From positions 62,001-126,000 of the forward strand of contig CAWICW010000012.1 of assembly GCA_963834685.1 (NCBI GenBank): a DNA stretch of 64,000 bases. Direction: 5' to 3'. The DNA comes from Palsa-504 sp963834685. GTDB taxonomy: Bacteria > Actinomycetota > Actinomycetes > Streptosporangiales > Streptosporangiaceae. The translations under genes and the position numbers were made by a program. The notes under the pieces are model-generated. The model saw only the letters and a list, made by a program, of their open reading frames with translations, made no database searches and was not told the DNA's origin. Of the stretch, positions 33,961 to 42,673 are shown one piece after another (the first letter of the stretch is position 1; each line of letters begins with the position of its first letter).

Positions 33961-35178
33961 TCAGGCAGCGCTGGCAGAGGGCACGCGGCTGAGCGTCTCC
34001 TCGAGCCAGTCGAGCGTGCGCTGCGCGGACAGCAGCGGGGAGCCGACCTGGCAATGGTCTTCGGCGCCTTCCTCGGCCGTAAAGTTCAGGAAGGTCTTGT
34101 CGCAGGTGAGCGCGTCGAACAGCTGCCGTGCCTGCCCGGGATACCAAAGGTCGCCCTCGGAGTCGATCACGAGCGTCGGGCAGGTGATCTTCTCGGCGAC
34201 CCCGGCCAGCGTGTAGTCGAGGGCCTTGAGGAAATAGCCGGCCGGAGAAGAGGCACGGAACGTGAACATCCCGTTCTCTATGCCCCACCGGGAGTCGGTG
34301 CTCGCGTCCATCAGCGCCCGCATCACCTCGTCGGTCCCTCTGGGATCGCTGCGCACCCAGTCAATGGCGGCCTGGCGTGACATGCCGCCCGGCAGCCGGG
34401 GCGCCATGAAGTCGAAGACGCCTCCGTTGGCGATGCACGCCGCGAGCCGGTGCTCGAACGCCGCGGCCCGGGGAGCCAGGTAGCCGCCGAAGCTGATGCC
34501 CAAGAGGGCGATGCGGTCCGGATCGACTGCCGGAAGGCCCAGCACGTGGTCGACGACCGGCGTGACTACCGCCTCCCAGTCCGGCCGGAAGCCGAGGCCC
34601 TGCTCGCGGATCACCGCGCCCTGCCCCGGTCCCTCGAACGTGAGGCAGTTGATGCCACGGGCGGTGGCGGCCATCGCGTTGGCACGGAGCTCCTCCTGGG
34701 TCCCGTCATACCCGGTGTGCACGATCAGCGTGGCAGCCCTCGCCCCGGCCTCATCTGCACGGTAGAAGTAGCCGGGAAGCTCCCTGCCCTCGTAGGGGAT
34801 GGCGACACGCTCGACGGCCAGGGAGGTCAGGGCGAGCGCCTGCTCGAAGCAGGCCCGCGCGCTGCGGGAAAAGTCGACGATGCGAGGATCGCGCGGGTCG
34901 CCGTGCAGGTAGAACTCGGCGGCGCGGTAGTAGTTCGAAGCCCGGAAGTAGGCCTCCCGGGCGCTGACCCTGTGGCCGCGCTCCCGGCTTTGCTCGGCAA
35001 TCTCGTGCACCCGCTGAGCGGTCTTCAGCCACTCGGCGGTCCAGCTCTCGAAGTCGCCCTCCCGGATGCGGTACGCGGTCGACAAGACCTCGCCAGCCTC
35101 GGCGTCACCTGAGGCTGCCGAGCCAAGCAGCCGCAGCGTCTGGAAGTCGAACTGGGCATCATTGAAGTAGACATGCAT
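33961..35178 (-). CDS. Alpha/beta hydrolase (FrsA/dihydropseudooxynicotine hydrolase-like)
   Basis: This 405-aa protein has an N-terminal helical lid (YRIREGDFESWTAEW, YYRAAEFYLHGDPRD). The hydrolase fold follows: LIVHTGYDGT (oxyanion region), FEGPGQG, nucleophile Ser in LLGISFGGYLAP, Asp in LVIDSEGDLWYPGQ and His in EDHCQVG. This family cleaves C-C or ester bonds in ring degradation (2,6-dihydropseudooxynicotine hydrolase relatives). It stands alone; an upstream GTG would add eleven residues. Confidence 0.9.
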   Translation of the reverse strand: MHVYFNDAQFDFQTLRLLGSAASGDAEAGEVLSTAYRIREGDFESWTAEWLKTAQRVHEIAEQSRERGHRVSAREAYFRASNYYRAAEFYLHGDPRDPRIVDFSRSARACFEQALALTSLAVERVAIPYEGRELPGYFYRADEAGARAATLIVHTGYDGTQEELRANAMAATARGINCLTFEGPGQGAVIREQGLGFRPDWEAVVTPVVDHVLGLPAVDPDRIALLGISFGGYLAPRAAAFEHRLAACIANGGVFDFMAPRLPGGMSRQAAIDWVRSDPRGTDEVMRALMDASTDSRWGIENGMFTFRASSPAGYFLKALDYTLAGVAEKITCPTLVIDSEGDLWYPGQARQLFDALTCDKTFLNFTAEEGAEDHCQVGSPLLSAQRTLDWLEETLSRVPSASAA

Positions 35179-35211
35179 CGCTGTCACACCGCCTGGGAGG
35201 ACCTGCCGCAC

Positions 35212-35682
35212 CTAACCCGGCCAGCGTCGCAGGCCGCCCGATCCCACGACAGAGGCAATAGTCCCTAGAGCCCCGGTACCACTAGCCTGCCTGGATCTCC
35301 GGCATGTCACCGCAGCGGTGAGGACCACCGTTACTCCGGGCCGCTGGCCGGACCGTTTGCCGATCCCCTGATATCCCTGCGCGGATGCCGTCCAGCCGGG
35401 AGATCGGTGGTGGCCACCGTCCGCTAGCGCCGAACCAGCTTGATCGTCGAGGTCGTTCCAAGCCGGGCGCTGGGCGCCGGTTCCGGGCCATTCATTGCCG
35501 CGTCGAGCGCGAGGATCAGTTCCTTAGTCCATGCCCTTGGCTCCTGCGGGCGGCGGCCGTCCCTGTGATGGAGGCAACGCGACAGAAAATTCCATTCTGC
35601 GCGGCTTCGCTGATTCGTAGCGAGATAGTCCTGGTCGCCCCGAACGGCGGGTCCGTTTGCGAGTATCCGCACCTGGCGGGCG
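35212..35682. other. Intergenic, no gene recognised
   Basis: About 470 bp between two minus-strand genes. Short open frames show no motif, and I find no repeat in it. Confidence 0.4.
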
Positions 35683-36459
35683 TCAGCCGGGTGGCCGGGT
35701 GGCTGCGACCAAGGGGATGTGATGACCCGGCAGGCCGTACCAGGTCCGCCAGTCGAGCTGTCGCACGGCCACGCCGGTGCAGCCGACCTCCCGTAGCACG
35801 GCGGCATAGCGGTCCGCGCCCTGGTCGACGATGCGCAGCCGTCCGCCGGGCCGCAGCACCCGGACCACCTCGCGCAGCGCCTGTGCCCGCCCGTCGGCGC
35901 CCCGGATGTTGCTGATCGCCAGGCTGCTGACCACCACATCGAACGACGCCGGTGCGAACGGAAGGTCACGCGCGTCGGCATCGGCCAGCTCCACCTGGTC
36001 GCGCACGCCCTCGGCCGCCGCGTTGCGCTCAGCGGCAGCACGGCTGTTGCCGCTCTGGTCACGGCGGCGCCACACGTCCACCCCCACCGCCCGGCCCGCG
36101 GGCACCCGGCGGGCCGCCAGCATCAGCACCGCGCCGCGGCCGCACCCCACGTCCAGGACGTGCTCATCGCCCCGCAGGCCCAGGTCGTCCAGCAGCTGCC
36201 CCCAGATCGCGCGCTTGCCCGGCCCAGTGGAATACAGGTAGCTCGCCGCCGACCCCGCTACCGCCGCGCCACCCGCGGCGGCCAGCGCCGCGACGGCAGG
36301 CCTGCGACGGCGCGCCGCCCAGGTCACCGCGCCTGCCAGCCCCGCCTCGATCAAGCCGAACACCGCCACCCCGGCGTATCCGCCGTCGATGCCGTATCTA
36401 CCACGCTGGCCGGCGCGACCACCGCGACCGGCGGCCGTGACCCTCGCGACTGGCTCCAC
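35683..36459 (-). CDS. Membrane-anchored SAM-dependent methyltransferase
   Basis: This 258-aa protein has two hydrophobic N-terminal segments (YAGVAVFGLIEAGLAGAVTWA and PAVAALAAAGGAAVAGSAASYL). A methyltransferase domain follows with VLDVGCGRGAVLMLAA, VGVDVWRRRDQSGNS, FDVVVSSLAISNIRG and VLRPGGRLRIV. The substrate is probably hydrophobic, which is inference. The start is GTG. Confidence 0.88.
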   Translation of the reverse strand: MEPVARVTAAGRGGRAGQRGRYGIDGGYAGVAVFGLIEAGLAGAVTWAARRRRPAVAALAAAGGAAVAGSAASYLYSTGPGKRAIWGQLLDDLGLRGDEHVLDVGCGRGAVLMLAARRVPAGRAVGVDVWRRRDQSGNSRAAAERNAAAEGVRDQVELADADARDLPFAPASFDVVVSSLAISNIRGADGRAQALREVVRVLRPGGRLRIVDQGADRYAAVLREVGCTGVAVRQLDWRTWYGLPGHHIPLVAATRPPG

Positions 36460-36603
36460 GCCGACAGTCTGCCAGTCGCTGACCGTGATCGGAGCGCTGG
36501 CCGGCCGAGTTTCCTATCGCCGACTCGGTACTCCGCTAATGAATGTCTGGCTAGCCAGGTCAAGTGGACAGATCCGCCGGTTATGGGTAGTCCGCATTGA
36601 TGC

Positions 36604-37995
36604 TCAATTGCCTGGTTCGCCGAACTGCTTGAGCCGGTCGATTGCCGCGTTGACGTGCGTGAGAAAGCGTTTGACCGCCGACTGCACGGACGGCTCGGCC
36701 GCGTGATCTGGAAGCGCCTGCAGAAGGTTGAGCCGGCTGGCGGCCACCCACGCCGAGACGTCGGGCTCGCTCAACCATCGCCCCTCTGTGCGCCACGTGC
36801 GGCTCATTGTGCGAGGCCAGTCCTCGATGGTGCTCGGGTAGGGGTTGGGTGGGCAGAGCCGGTTCTTGTCCGCGTCGTCGTCGCGGTTGGCCTCGACGAA
36901 GCCGGCGAGCGCAGCGTTGAAAGTGGGTGAGAGGAATCGCACCTGCTGGAGCACGATCCGACCGGGCTGGAAGATGGCCGTGGCGGGGGCGTTGTTCAAG
37001 CCCAGGGCGGTGCAGTCCACGTGGAGGACGTCCGGGCCGGTTTCGGTTTCCCCGCGCTCAAGCACGATCCGGCCGGCCTCGATCCGTCGCACTCTGCCGA
37101 GCCTGACGACGTCTTCGATCTGCCGCACGGCCTCCAGTTCGCGGGCACTGAGCATCGTGCCGCGGTACATCGTTGCCGGCCGCGAGGGGTCGATGCGCAC
37201 GAGCCGCCCTGCGGCCTCGAGCCGCTCGAAGAGGTCATCGATGCCCGCCGCACTGGCGCCGGCCTCGGCGTCGAGGGATAGCCCCTCCATGATTGCGCCC
37301 ACCTGCTCCAGCGGCTGAAAGTGGCGGCGGTCATAAAACCACGCGTCACGGGGCCGGATCCACCGAATCCGGTCTGGCTCAACGTCGTTATCCAGAAGCC
37401 AGATGCAGGCGTCCGCGGCCGTCTTGCCGGCCCCCAGCACGGCATAGAAGGGGGCCGATCCCGCTGTCTCTGGCAAGTCGTTGACAGGTATTACCCGTGC
37501 GCCTGGTGCCACATCGAACGGGCGGGCGTGAGTGGCGGGGATCGACGTCTGGAGATAGCGAGCGTCGACGATCTTGCGCCGCACCACGACATCGTGAAGC
37601 TCCCCCGTGCTCAAGTCTTTGACATGCTCGCCGTTACTTCCGCCGCCCAGGTGCTCATGGCCGGTGAGCAACCGGACCCGCCCCGTCTGCGCAAGCCGCG
37701 CGGCCACCTCGGCGAAGTACTCGCGGACTTCGCTGCCGGTTGCCCGTTCGTAGTATCCGGCATTCTCGCCAGCCTGGTCGATCCTGTCACCGCCGAGGGC
37801 GAGCGAGTTAACCCCGTAGTACGCAGAAGGCGTATGCAGGCGAATGAACGGATACGCGTGCAGCCAATGGCCTCCCGGGGCGGGCTGGCGGTCGACCAGC
37901 GTCACCTCAACATCGGCCGCCGCTGCCAGCGCATCGACGAACGCAAGACCGGTCGCACCCGCTCCCACGACCAGATAATCGGTATTGACAAGCAC
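36604..37995 (-). CDS. NAD(P)/FAD-binding monooxygenase-like protein
   Basis: This 463-aa protein from GTG 37995, preceded by GGAGC, has an N-terminal FAD motif YLVVGAGATGLAFVDALA and DRQPAPGGHWLHAYPF, the pattern of flavin monooxygenase-like proteins. A second nucleotide-binding site follows at AVLGAGKTAADACIWLL. The C-terminal half is less typical. It probably oxidises a small substrate with NAD(P)H, but none is evident. It is divergent from a hydrolase gene. Confidence 0.85.
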   Translation of the reverse strand: MLVNTDYLVVGAGATGLAFVDALAAAADVEVTLVDRQPAPGGHWLHAYPFIRLHTPSAYYGVNSLALGGDRIDQAGENAGYYERATGSEVREYFAEVAARLAQTGRVRLLTGHEHLGGGSNGEHVKDLSTGELHDVVVRRKIVDARYLQTSIPATHARPFDVAPGARVIPVNDLPETAGSAPFYAVLGAGKTAADACIWLLDNDVEPDRIRWIRPRDAWFYDRRHFQPLEQVGAIMEGLSLDAEAGASAAGIDDLFERLEAAGRLVRIDPSRPATMYRGTMLSARELEAVRQIEDVVRLGRVRRIEAGRIVLERGETETGPDVLHVDCTALGLNNAPATAIFQPGRIVLQQVRFLSPTFNAALAGFVEANRDDDADKNRLCPPNPYPSTIEDWPRTMSRTWRTEGRWLSEPDVSAWVAASRLNLLQALPDHAAEPSVQSAVKRFLTHVNAAIDRLKQFGEPGN

Positions 37996-38271
37996 GTGCC
38001 CGCTCCAGATGTCATACGTACGACCGCGCATTGATTGTACGAAGCGGCGAGAGTCACGCTACGTGAACGCGGATCTCTCCCCGGGTGGCAGCAATCCACC
38101 CGCAACTCGCCACAAGCGCGCATCTCGACCTGGCCCCACGCCATTCAACCGGCAGGTCCAGCTCACAAGGCGCCCGGTGCTACCCGGCATTGCGAGAGCT
38201 GCAAGCAGCCGACCCGAGCACCCGCGCCTGTAGCGCACCCAGTTCGAAGCAAAGCCGCACGCGTCGTAGCC

Positions 38272-39321
38272 ATGGCCAGGTCGCGGTCGCGGGCCGAGGA
38301 AGCCGTCGACATGGCGAACTGGTTCATCATCGAAGGCAAAAAGGCGGGCGAGAACTCCACGGTCATCTCCTTCGACCTGCCCAACAGCGCCTATGGCTCG
38401 CGATTCGACGTCACCGCCGTCACCGGCGCGCCGTATGTGTACGGCCCTGGCCGCGTGCTGCAATTCGAAGTCGACTACATCATGGCCTTCATCGAGAAGC
38501 TGGATGAGGCGATCGGGAACGTCACGGGCCGCATCGCGGCGGTTATTGGCGGCAGCCTTGGCGGCAACACCTCGCTGCTGCTGACCGGCTACTACAACAC
38601 CTGCAATGCCGCTCACACCTCGAACCGCCAGTACCTGCGCACGATCGTGTCCTGGTCAGTGACAGCAATGGTTCCGTCGACCTACCTTGGCATCATCTCC
38701 GCCGCCGATATCGCGGCCTATGTCGAGGGTCAGCAGGCCGATATCAGGCAGGCGGAACCCTACGACAACCACGCGATCGAGACGCAGTACATCCAGAACA
38801 TGTACGTTAACGCGTTGTCGGGCAGCCAGCTGCTGTACATCCCGCCCCAGCCGGTCATGTGGTACCGCGGCGGCTACGCGCCCGACGGCGCCCTGAACTG
38901 GCAGCCCTGCAAGGACCAGGCGATCGCCGAGTCGCGTTTCGACCGGTATGAGGGGTACTCCGTCTTCGAGCGGCACTGGATCACCGCCATCGACCTGGAG
39001 CAGATCCAGTTCAGTTTCCAGGACACCCCGCCTGCGCCGAAGCCAGGTTCGAATCTGATGCTCGTCTCCGGGGACAACGACAACTACTTCCCGAACGCGA
39101 TCTACAACAGCACCATCAAAGTGGCCCGCATGATCCGCCAGTCGGCTCACGGCAAGGCCGAGTTCTGGCTGGATACCGGGCACAGTATCCACAACGAGCG
39201 CCCGCATCTGTTCGCCAGAGAGATCCTGTACTTCCTGGCCAACCCCAACGCGGGCGATTCCCCTATCGGCACGGTGGTCTCGACCCCGCCGCTGGCCGTC
39301 TACTCGATGGTGGACCGATGA
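38272..39321 (+). CDS. Alpha/beta hydrolase-like protein
   Basis: This protein of about 349 aa has a nucleophile elbow AAVIGGSLGGNTSLLL (Ser about residue 93), an acid candidate in SGDNDNYF and a late DTGHSIHNERPHLF with the catalytic His. The strands upstream of the elbow are short, so part of the usual core is divergent. It ends ATGA into the next ORF, suggesting co-translation with the small protein downstream. ATG 38272 or the next ATG (MANWFII, 38311) are both possible starts. Confidence 0.7.
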   Translation: MARSRSRAEEAVDMANWFIIEGKKAGENSTVISFDLPNSAYGSRFDVTAVTGAPYVYGPGRVLQFEVDYIMAFIEKLDEAIGNVTGRIAAVIGGSLGGNTSLLLTGYYNTCNAAHTSNRQYLRTIVSWSVTAMVPSTYLGIISAADIAAYVEGQQADIRQAEPYDNHAIETQYIQNMYVNALSGSQLLYIPPQPVMWYRGGYAPDGALNWQPCKDQAIAESRFDRYEGYSVFERHWITAIDLEQIQFSFQDTPPAPKPGSNLMLVSGDNDNYFPNAIYNSTIKVARMIRQSAHGKAEFWLDTGHSIHNERPHLFAREILYFLANPNAGDSPIGTVVSTPPLAVYSMVDR

Positions 39322-39548
39322 GCAGCGGCACACCTGACCGCGAGCAGACGATCGTGATCGATGGCGACTGCGGGAAGGTCGTCATCAGGATCGAGATCGA
39401 GCGCTGCGGCCCCGGTGGTGGCACCGGCACCGGCACGAGCGGTGGAGGAAGCGGAGGCTCGGCGCAGCCGGTTCCTACTCCCTTCCTTGTTATTCCCTGC
39501 GAGCCTGGTGGCCCAGGCTCCCGGCCGTTTCCGTCGGTCTGGCCCTGA
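39318..39548 (+). pseudogene. N-terminal segment of a frame-disrupted protein
   Basis: This is a 76-aa frame overlapping the hydrolase stop: VIDGDCGKVVIRIEIERC, then a Gly/Thr/Ser linker (GGGTGTGTSGGGSGG), ending PFPSVWP at TGA 39546. The frame one base back continues without stop as SVGLALTSQAIQANI and into the ORF at 39632. This is most simply one gene broken by a single-base indel near 39520-39545, or a sequencing error. The function is unknown. Confidence 0.6.
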
Positions 39549-39973
39549 CCAGCCAGGCCATCCAGGCGAATATCGCCAACCCCGCAATCACAAACACCTG
39601 GAGCAACTTCCAGATTCAGCTGTCCTGCGTCGTGGCCAACCTGGGTGCCGTCGCCAGTCCGGCGGCGATGATCGAGTTCTACACCAGCGCCGCCATCGGC
39701 GTATGGAACCCTGGTCACGCTACCCTCACCCCTGCACAGGTCCAGGCCGCTGTTCAGCTCGTCGGCAGAGCCAGTTTCATCGCCCCGCCAGGATCGGCCA
39801 CGACCGTGAACTGTCCTTCGTACTGGGTGCCTGGCAGCGCGATGGCCGCGCAGCAAGGAGTACTCGTCCAGGTCCGCGACCTGTTCACCGACCCATGGAC
39901 GGTGCCGTTCGACGCAGTGAATGACCGCCACGTCGCACGGAACGACAAAATAATGGATCCGATCATCTTCTGA
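39549..39973 (+). pseudogene. C-terminal segment of the same frame-disrupted protein
   Basis: The -1 frame from about 39530 reads LALTSQAIQANIANPA, LSCVVANLGAVASPAAMIEFYTSAAIGVWNP and ends VPFDAVNDRHVARNDKIMDPIIF at 39973. The pattern (an Asn-rich beta region with CVVANLG) resembles a CARDB-like or secreted beta-sandwich domain. Only a GTG at 39632 could start it alone, and then the first strand would be lost. Confidence 0.6.
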
Positions 39974-40160
39974 AACGCGCCATCGCGGGCAACCGGACTT
40001 TTCGGAACGAGTTCCGCGCACGATGGTGCATGGCACTCGAAGCGCTCAAATTGCCGGATCGGTCCCGCAGACCGCTCTCATACCTTTCGTGACCAGGGGC
40101 TACAGTTCTGGCCTGCTGAACTTTGCCGTATATTCGCCAGAAATAACCAGCGCCGCAGAA

Positions 40161-41867
40161 GTGTCCATTCACGGGGATGCCGTAAATTGGTGTCAGCTCA
40201 CGGTGGGGAGTGGGGGTAGCCAGGGCTTTCCCTCGATGGCCGTGCGGATGGCGTCGAGTGCGGTGATGCCGTGGGCGGCAGCCGAATCAAGGTAACTGCG
40301 GATGCGGCACCACCGGGCGAGGGTGGCCAGGGAATGCCAGTAGCCGGAGACGGCCTGGTGGCGCTTGGCGGCTTTGGCGCCGCGCTCGGCGACGTTGGTC
40401 GTCCAGTCCACGGCGAAGTCGCGGGCGAACAGGAAGACCTGTTCCTTGTACTCGCGCAGCCAGCAGCCGAGCGCGTAGCCGGGGTGGTTCCCGTCGTGCC
40501 AGTCGCGCAGCCGGTTGTGGATGATCCCGAAGGCGGCGGCCTCGTCGTAGCGCTGGCGGAGGTCGTCCAGCAGGTCCGCGTCCAGGGCGGTGCTGCCGCG
40601 GGCACGTGCGTCCTGGACGGCCTGATGAGCCTCGCGCAGGACGGCGATGATGTCGCCGGCCCAGGACTGCAGCCCGCCGGGGCCGGGCTTGATGACCGCC
40701 CGGCATCGCCTGATGATGTGCTGGCAGCATTGCTGGATCCCGGCCAGCCGGGACAGCAGGTGCTGGTAACCGGTGTAGCCGTCGGTCATCAGCAGCCCGG
40801 TGAACGCGGCCGGGATCCCCGCGGCGACGGCGGCCTTGCGCCGCGAGGGGAGGGCCTGCAGCCAGGTCAGCCTCCCATCCGGGGTCCGGACGATCAGCAC
40901 GTGCGGCGCGCCGGGGGCCGTCTTCTCCCCCTCCGGATCCTGTTCGTCCTCTTCTTCCCGCCCGGCGGGCTGCGGGGCGCTGCTGTCCAGCACGTTCACC
41001 GGGGTCTCATCCGCGGCCAGCGCTTTCTCCCCGGCCAGCGCCGCGAGCATGGCCTCATCCAGGCCGGCCTTCCCCAGCTGCGCCGCCAGCCGGGCGCTGG
41101 CCTTGTCCACCCAGCCCGGCGAGACCGGCACCCCCAGCAGCATGGCCATGACCTGCGCGGCCCGCTCCGCCGGCACGTTCCCGTACGCCGTGAGCACCAC
41201 CGCGGCGGCGTTCAGTACCGGCCCGTAGCACACCGAGCCCGCGTGCGCGCCCGGCGGCGGCTCTGCGAATGTGACCGTCCCGCAGCCCGGGCAGCACCGG
41301 CCCGGCAGCGCCCACTCGGTCACCGTCCGGACGACCTGCACGTCGGCGACCTGCGCCCACCGCGATCTCGCAGCCGCCGCACCGTCCAGGGACGCCCCGC
41401 ATCTGCGGCACTCCGCCGGCGGCTCGGCGTCCTTCTTCTCACCCGGGTCCGGATCCCGCTCAAGGCCTTTCCCCTGATGACCTAGCTGGCCTCCCCGCTT
41501 GCGATCCTTCCTGCGCTCGCGCTCGGACTGCTGCCGCGCCCGCCGCGCCTCTTCCGCCCCGATCCGCTCCTTCGAGGAAGGCATCCCGGAGTCGGTGCTG
41601 TCCATCGACAGGCGGCGCTCGACTTCCGCCAGCCGGAGCTCCAGCCGGCGTTCCCGGTTCAGCGCCGCTTCCAGGGCGGCCGTCAGCACCGCGATCTGCT
41701 CGTCCTTCGCCCCGATCACAGCCCGCAACCGCGAGACCAGGTCTCCCTGCTCGCCAGCCGCCCCAGGCTCATCGGACACGAGCCGCAAGCATGCTCAACC
41801 TGCACTAAAAGTTCAACTACCGCCGCGCGTCGGCGTGTTTGTCACGCTCAACCCCGTGAATGGACAC
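40161..41867. mobile_element. IS66-family insertion element
   Basis: Perfect 16-bp terminal inverted repeats GTGTCCATTCACGGGG (40161-40176) and its complement (41852-41867) enclose a single transposase gene. The element is 1707 bp. The 8-bp flanks (CCGCAGAA and CGACTGTC) are not direct repeats, so no target-site duplication is seen. It carries only the main transposase, without the small accessory ORFs of classical IS66. Confidence 0.9.
40193..41788 (-). CDS. IS66-family transposase
   Basis: This protein of about 531 aa has an N-terminal coiled coil (LRAVIGAKDEQIAVLTAALEAA, ERRLELRLAEVERRL) and a CRRCG and CCPGCG zinc-binding region. A DDE core follows with ADETPVNVL, LLMTDGYTGYQHL and a late NVAERGAKAAKRHQ. 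It is close to full length and appears intact. The start is TTG or a GTG a few codons inside. Confidence 0.92.
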   Translation of the reverse strand: MRLVSDEPGAAGEQGDLVSRLRAVIGAKDEQIAVLTAALEAALNRERRLELRLAEVERRLSMDSTDSGMPSSKERIGAEEARRARQQSERERRKDRKRGGQLGHQGKGLERDPDPGEKKDAEPPAECRRCGASLDGAAAARSRWAQVADVQVVRTVTEWALPGRCCPGCGTVTFAEPPPGAHAGSVCYGPVLNAAAVVLTAYGNVPAERAAQVMAMLLGVPVSPGWVDKASARLAAQLGKAGLDEAMLAALAGEKALAADETPVNVLDSSAPQPAGREEEDEQDPEGEKTAPGAPHVLIVRTPDGRLTWLQALPSRRKAAVAAGIPAAFTGLLMTDGYTGYQHLLSRLAGIQQCCQHIIRRCRAVIKPGPGGLQSWAGDIIAVLREAHQAVQDARARGSTALDADLLDDLRQRYDEAAAFGIIHNRLRDWHDGNHPGYALGCWLREYKEQVFLFARDFAVDWTTNVAERGAKAAKRHQAVSGYWHSLATLARWCRIRSYLDSAAAHGITALDAIRTAIEGKPWLPPLPTVS

Positions 41868-41949
41868 CGACTGTCCGCCGTACGTACTGCACTATCGTGC
41901 GTGTTGAATAGCGGGCGTTGCACATGTGCGCGTTTATGCAAAGCCATGC

Positions 41950-42027
41950 ATACTCACTCACGGTTCGCTCGGCCTTATCGGCCATCACGCGCAGCCTTTT
42001 CCACCGTTCCGGTAGGAAATCAGATCG
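41950..42027. repeat. Dispersed intergenic repeat, diverged copy 3
   Basis: This 78-bp segment aligns over its full length, without gaps overall, with the 3' part of copies 1 and 2. It is well conserved only around GCAGCCTTTTCCA and GGAAATCAGATCG. It sits just outside the right end of the IS66 element, so it may have been separated from further sequence by that insertion. Confidence 0.55.
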
Positions 42028-42319
42028 CCGACTCTGAGCGTCAGCGAATTGTCCTTTCTTCGCGTTGTTGAGGGCACCGACCGGCCAGTTATGCGCGGGC
42101 GTGCGCGGTGCCGTCGTCGGCGCTGCTGGAAGCTCAATGCCTGCCGAGGGAGGATCGGCGAGCATCGCACGGCGTAGGGAGTGTTCCGGCTATCGCTTCG
42201 ATCTTGTTGGATGAGTGCCCTAGTCCCGGCGCCAGTTTTAGCGCTCGCGTCTTGTCGTCGTGGCTGCTGGCGTAGACGGTGCCGTCAGTCACCGCCAGGT
42301 TGGAGTTGAGGTGCTTTCG

Positions 42320-42673
42320 GTGGCTAACGTCCAGCGGAGGCGGGCTCCGGCGATCGCGCGCGCGGCGGCATGGTGGTTCCTGGCCGACCGGGGCGTCTTG
42401 CGCTGGCTTGCGTTCGCGGTCCTGGTCGCCGCGCCGGTGTTCGTGATCTTCGTTTACGTCGTTGCGGGGCGGCTGTGGGAGATCGTGGCCGCGGCCGCCG
42501 GGCGGGCGGCGCTACGCAGTGATCACGCCTCGGCGACGCCGCGTCTTTGCGCGGCGTCCCCAACTGGGGATACCAGGACTGATGACACGGCGACCTGGCC
42601 GCCGATCTGCTGGCGCAAGGCCGGATTCTCGGTCGCGGCCAGCAGCTCAGGCAGGTCAGGTTCTAGGGGGTGA
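42320..42673 (+). CDS. Small single-span membrane protein, hypothetical
   Basis: This protein of about 117 aa starts at a GTG (VANVQRRRAPAIARAA) with strong GC at third positions. It has one membrane segment (LRWLAFAVLVAAPVFVIFVYVVAG) and then a loop without recognisable domain. Codon quality falls towards the end, so it may be the N-terminus of a truncated gene. It overlaps the 3' end of the convergent alkylsulfatase by 11 bp. Confidence 0.45.
   Translation: MANVQRRRAPAIARAAAWWFLADRGVLRWLAFAVLVAAPVFVIFVYVVAGRLWEIVAAAAGRAALRSDHASATPRLCAASPTGDTRTDDTATWPPICWRKAGFSVAASSSGRSGSRG

Noticed and set aside
35424..36062. A minus-strand 212-codon frame overlapping the methyltransferase
   Set aside because: It overlaps a real methyltransferase gene in another frame and is a shadow of it.
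40153..41875. An 8-bp target-site duplication of the IS66 element
   Set aside because: The flanks CCGCAGAA and CGACTGTC are not direct repeats, so I did not claim a duplication.
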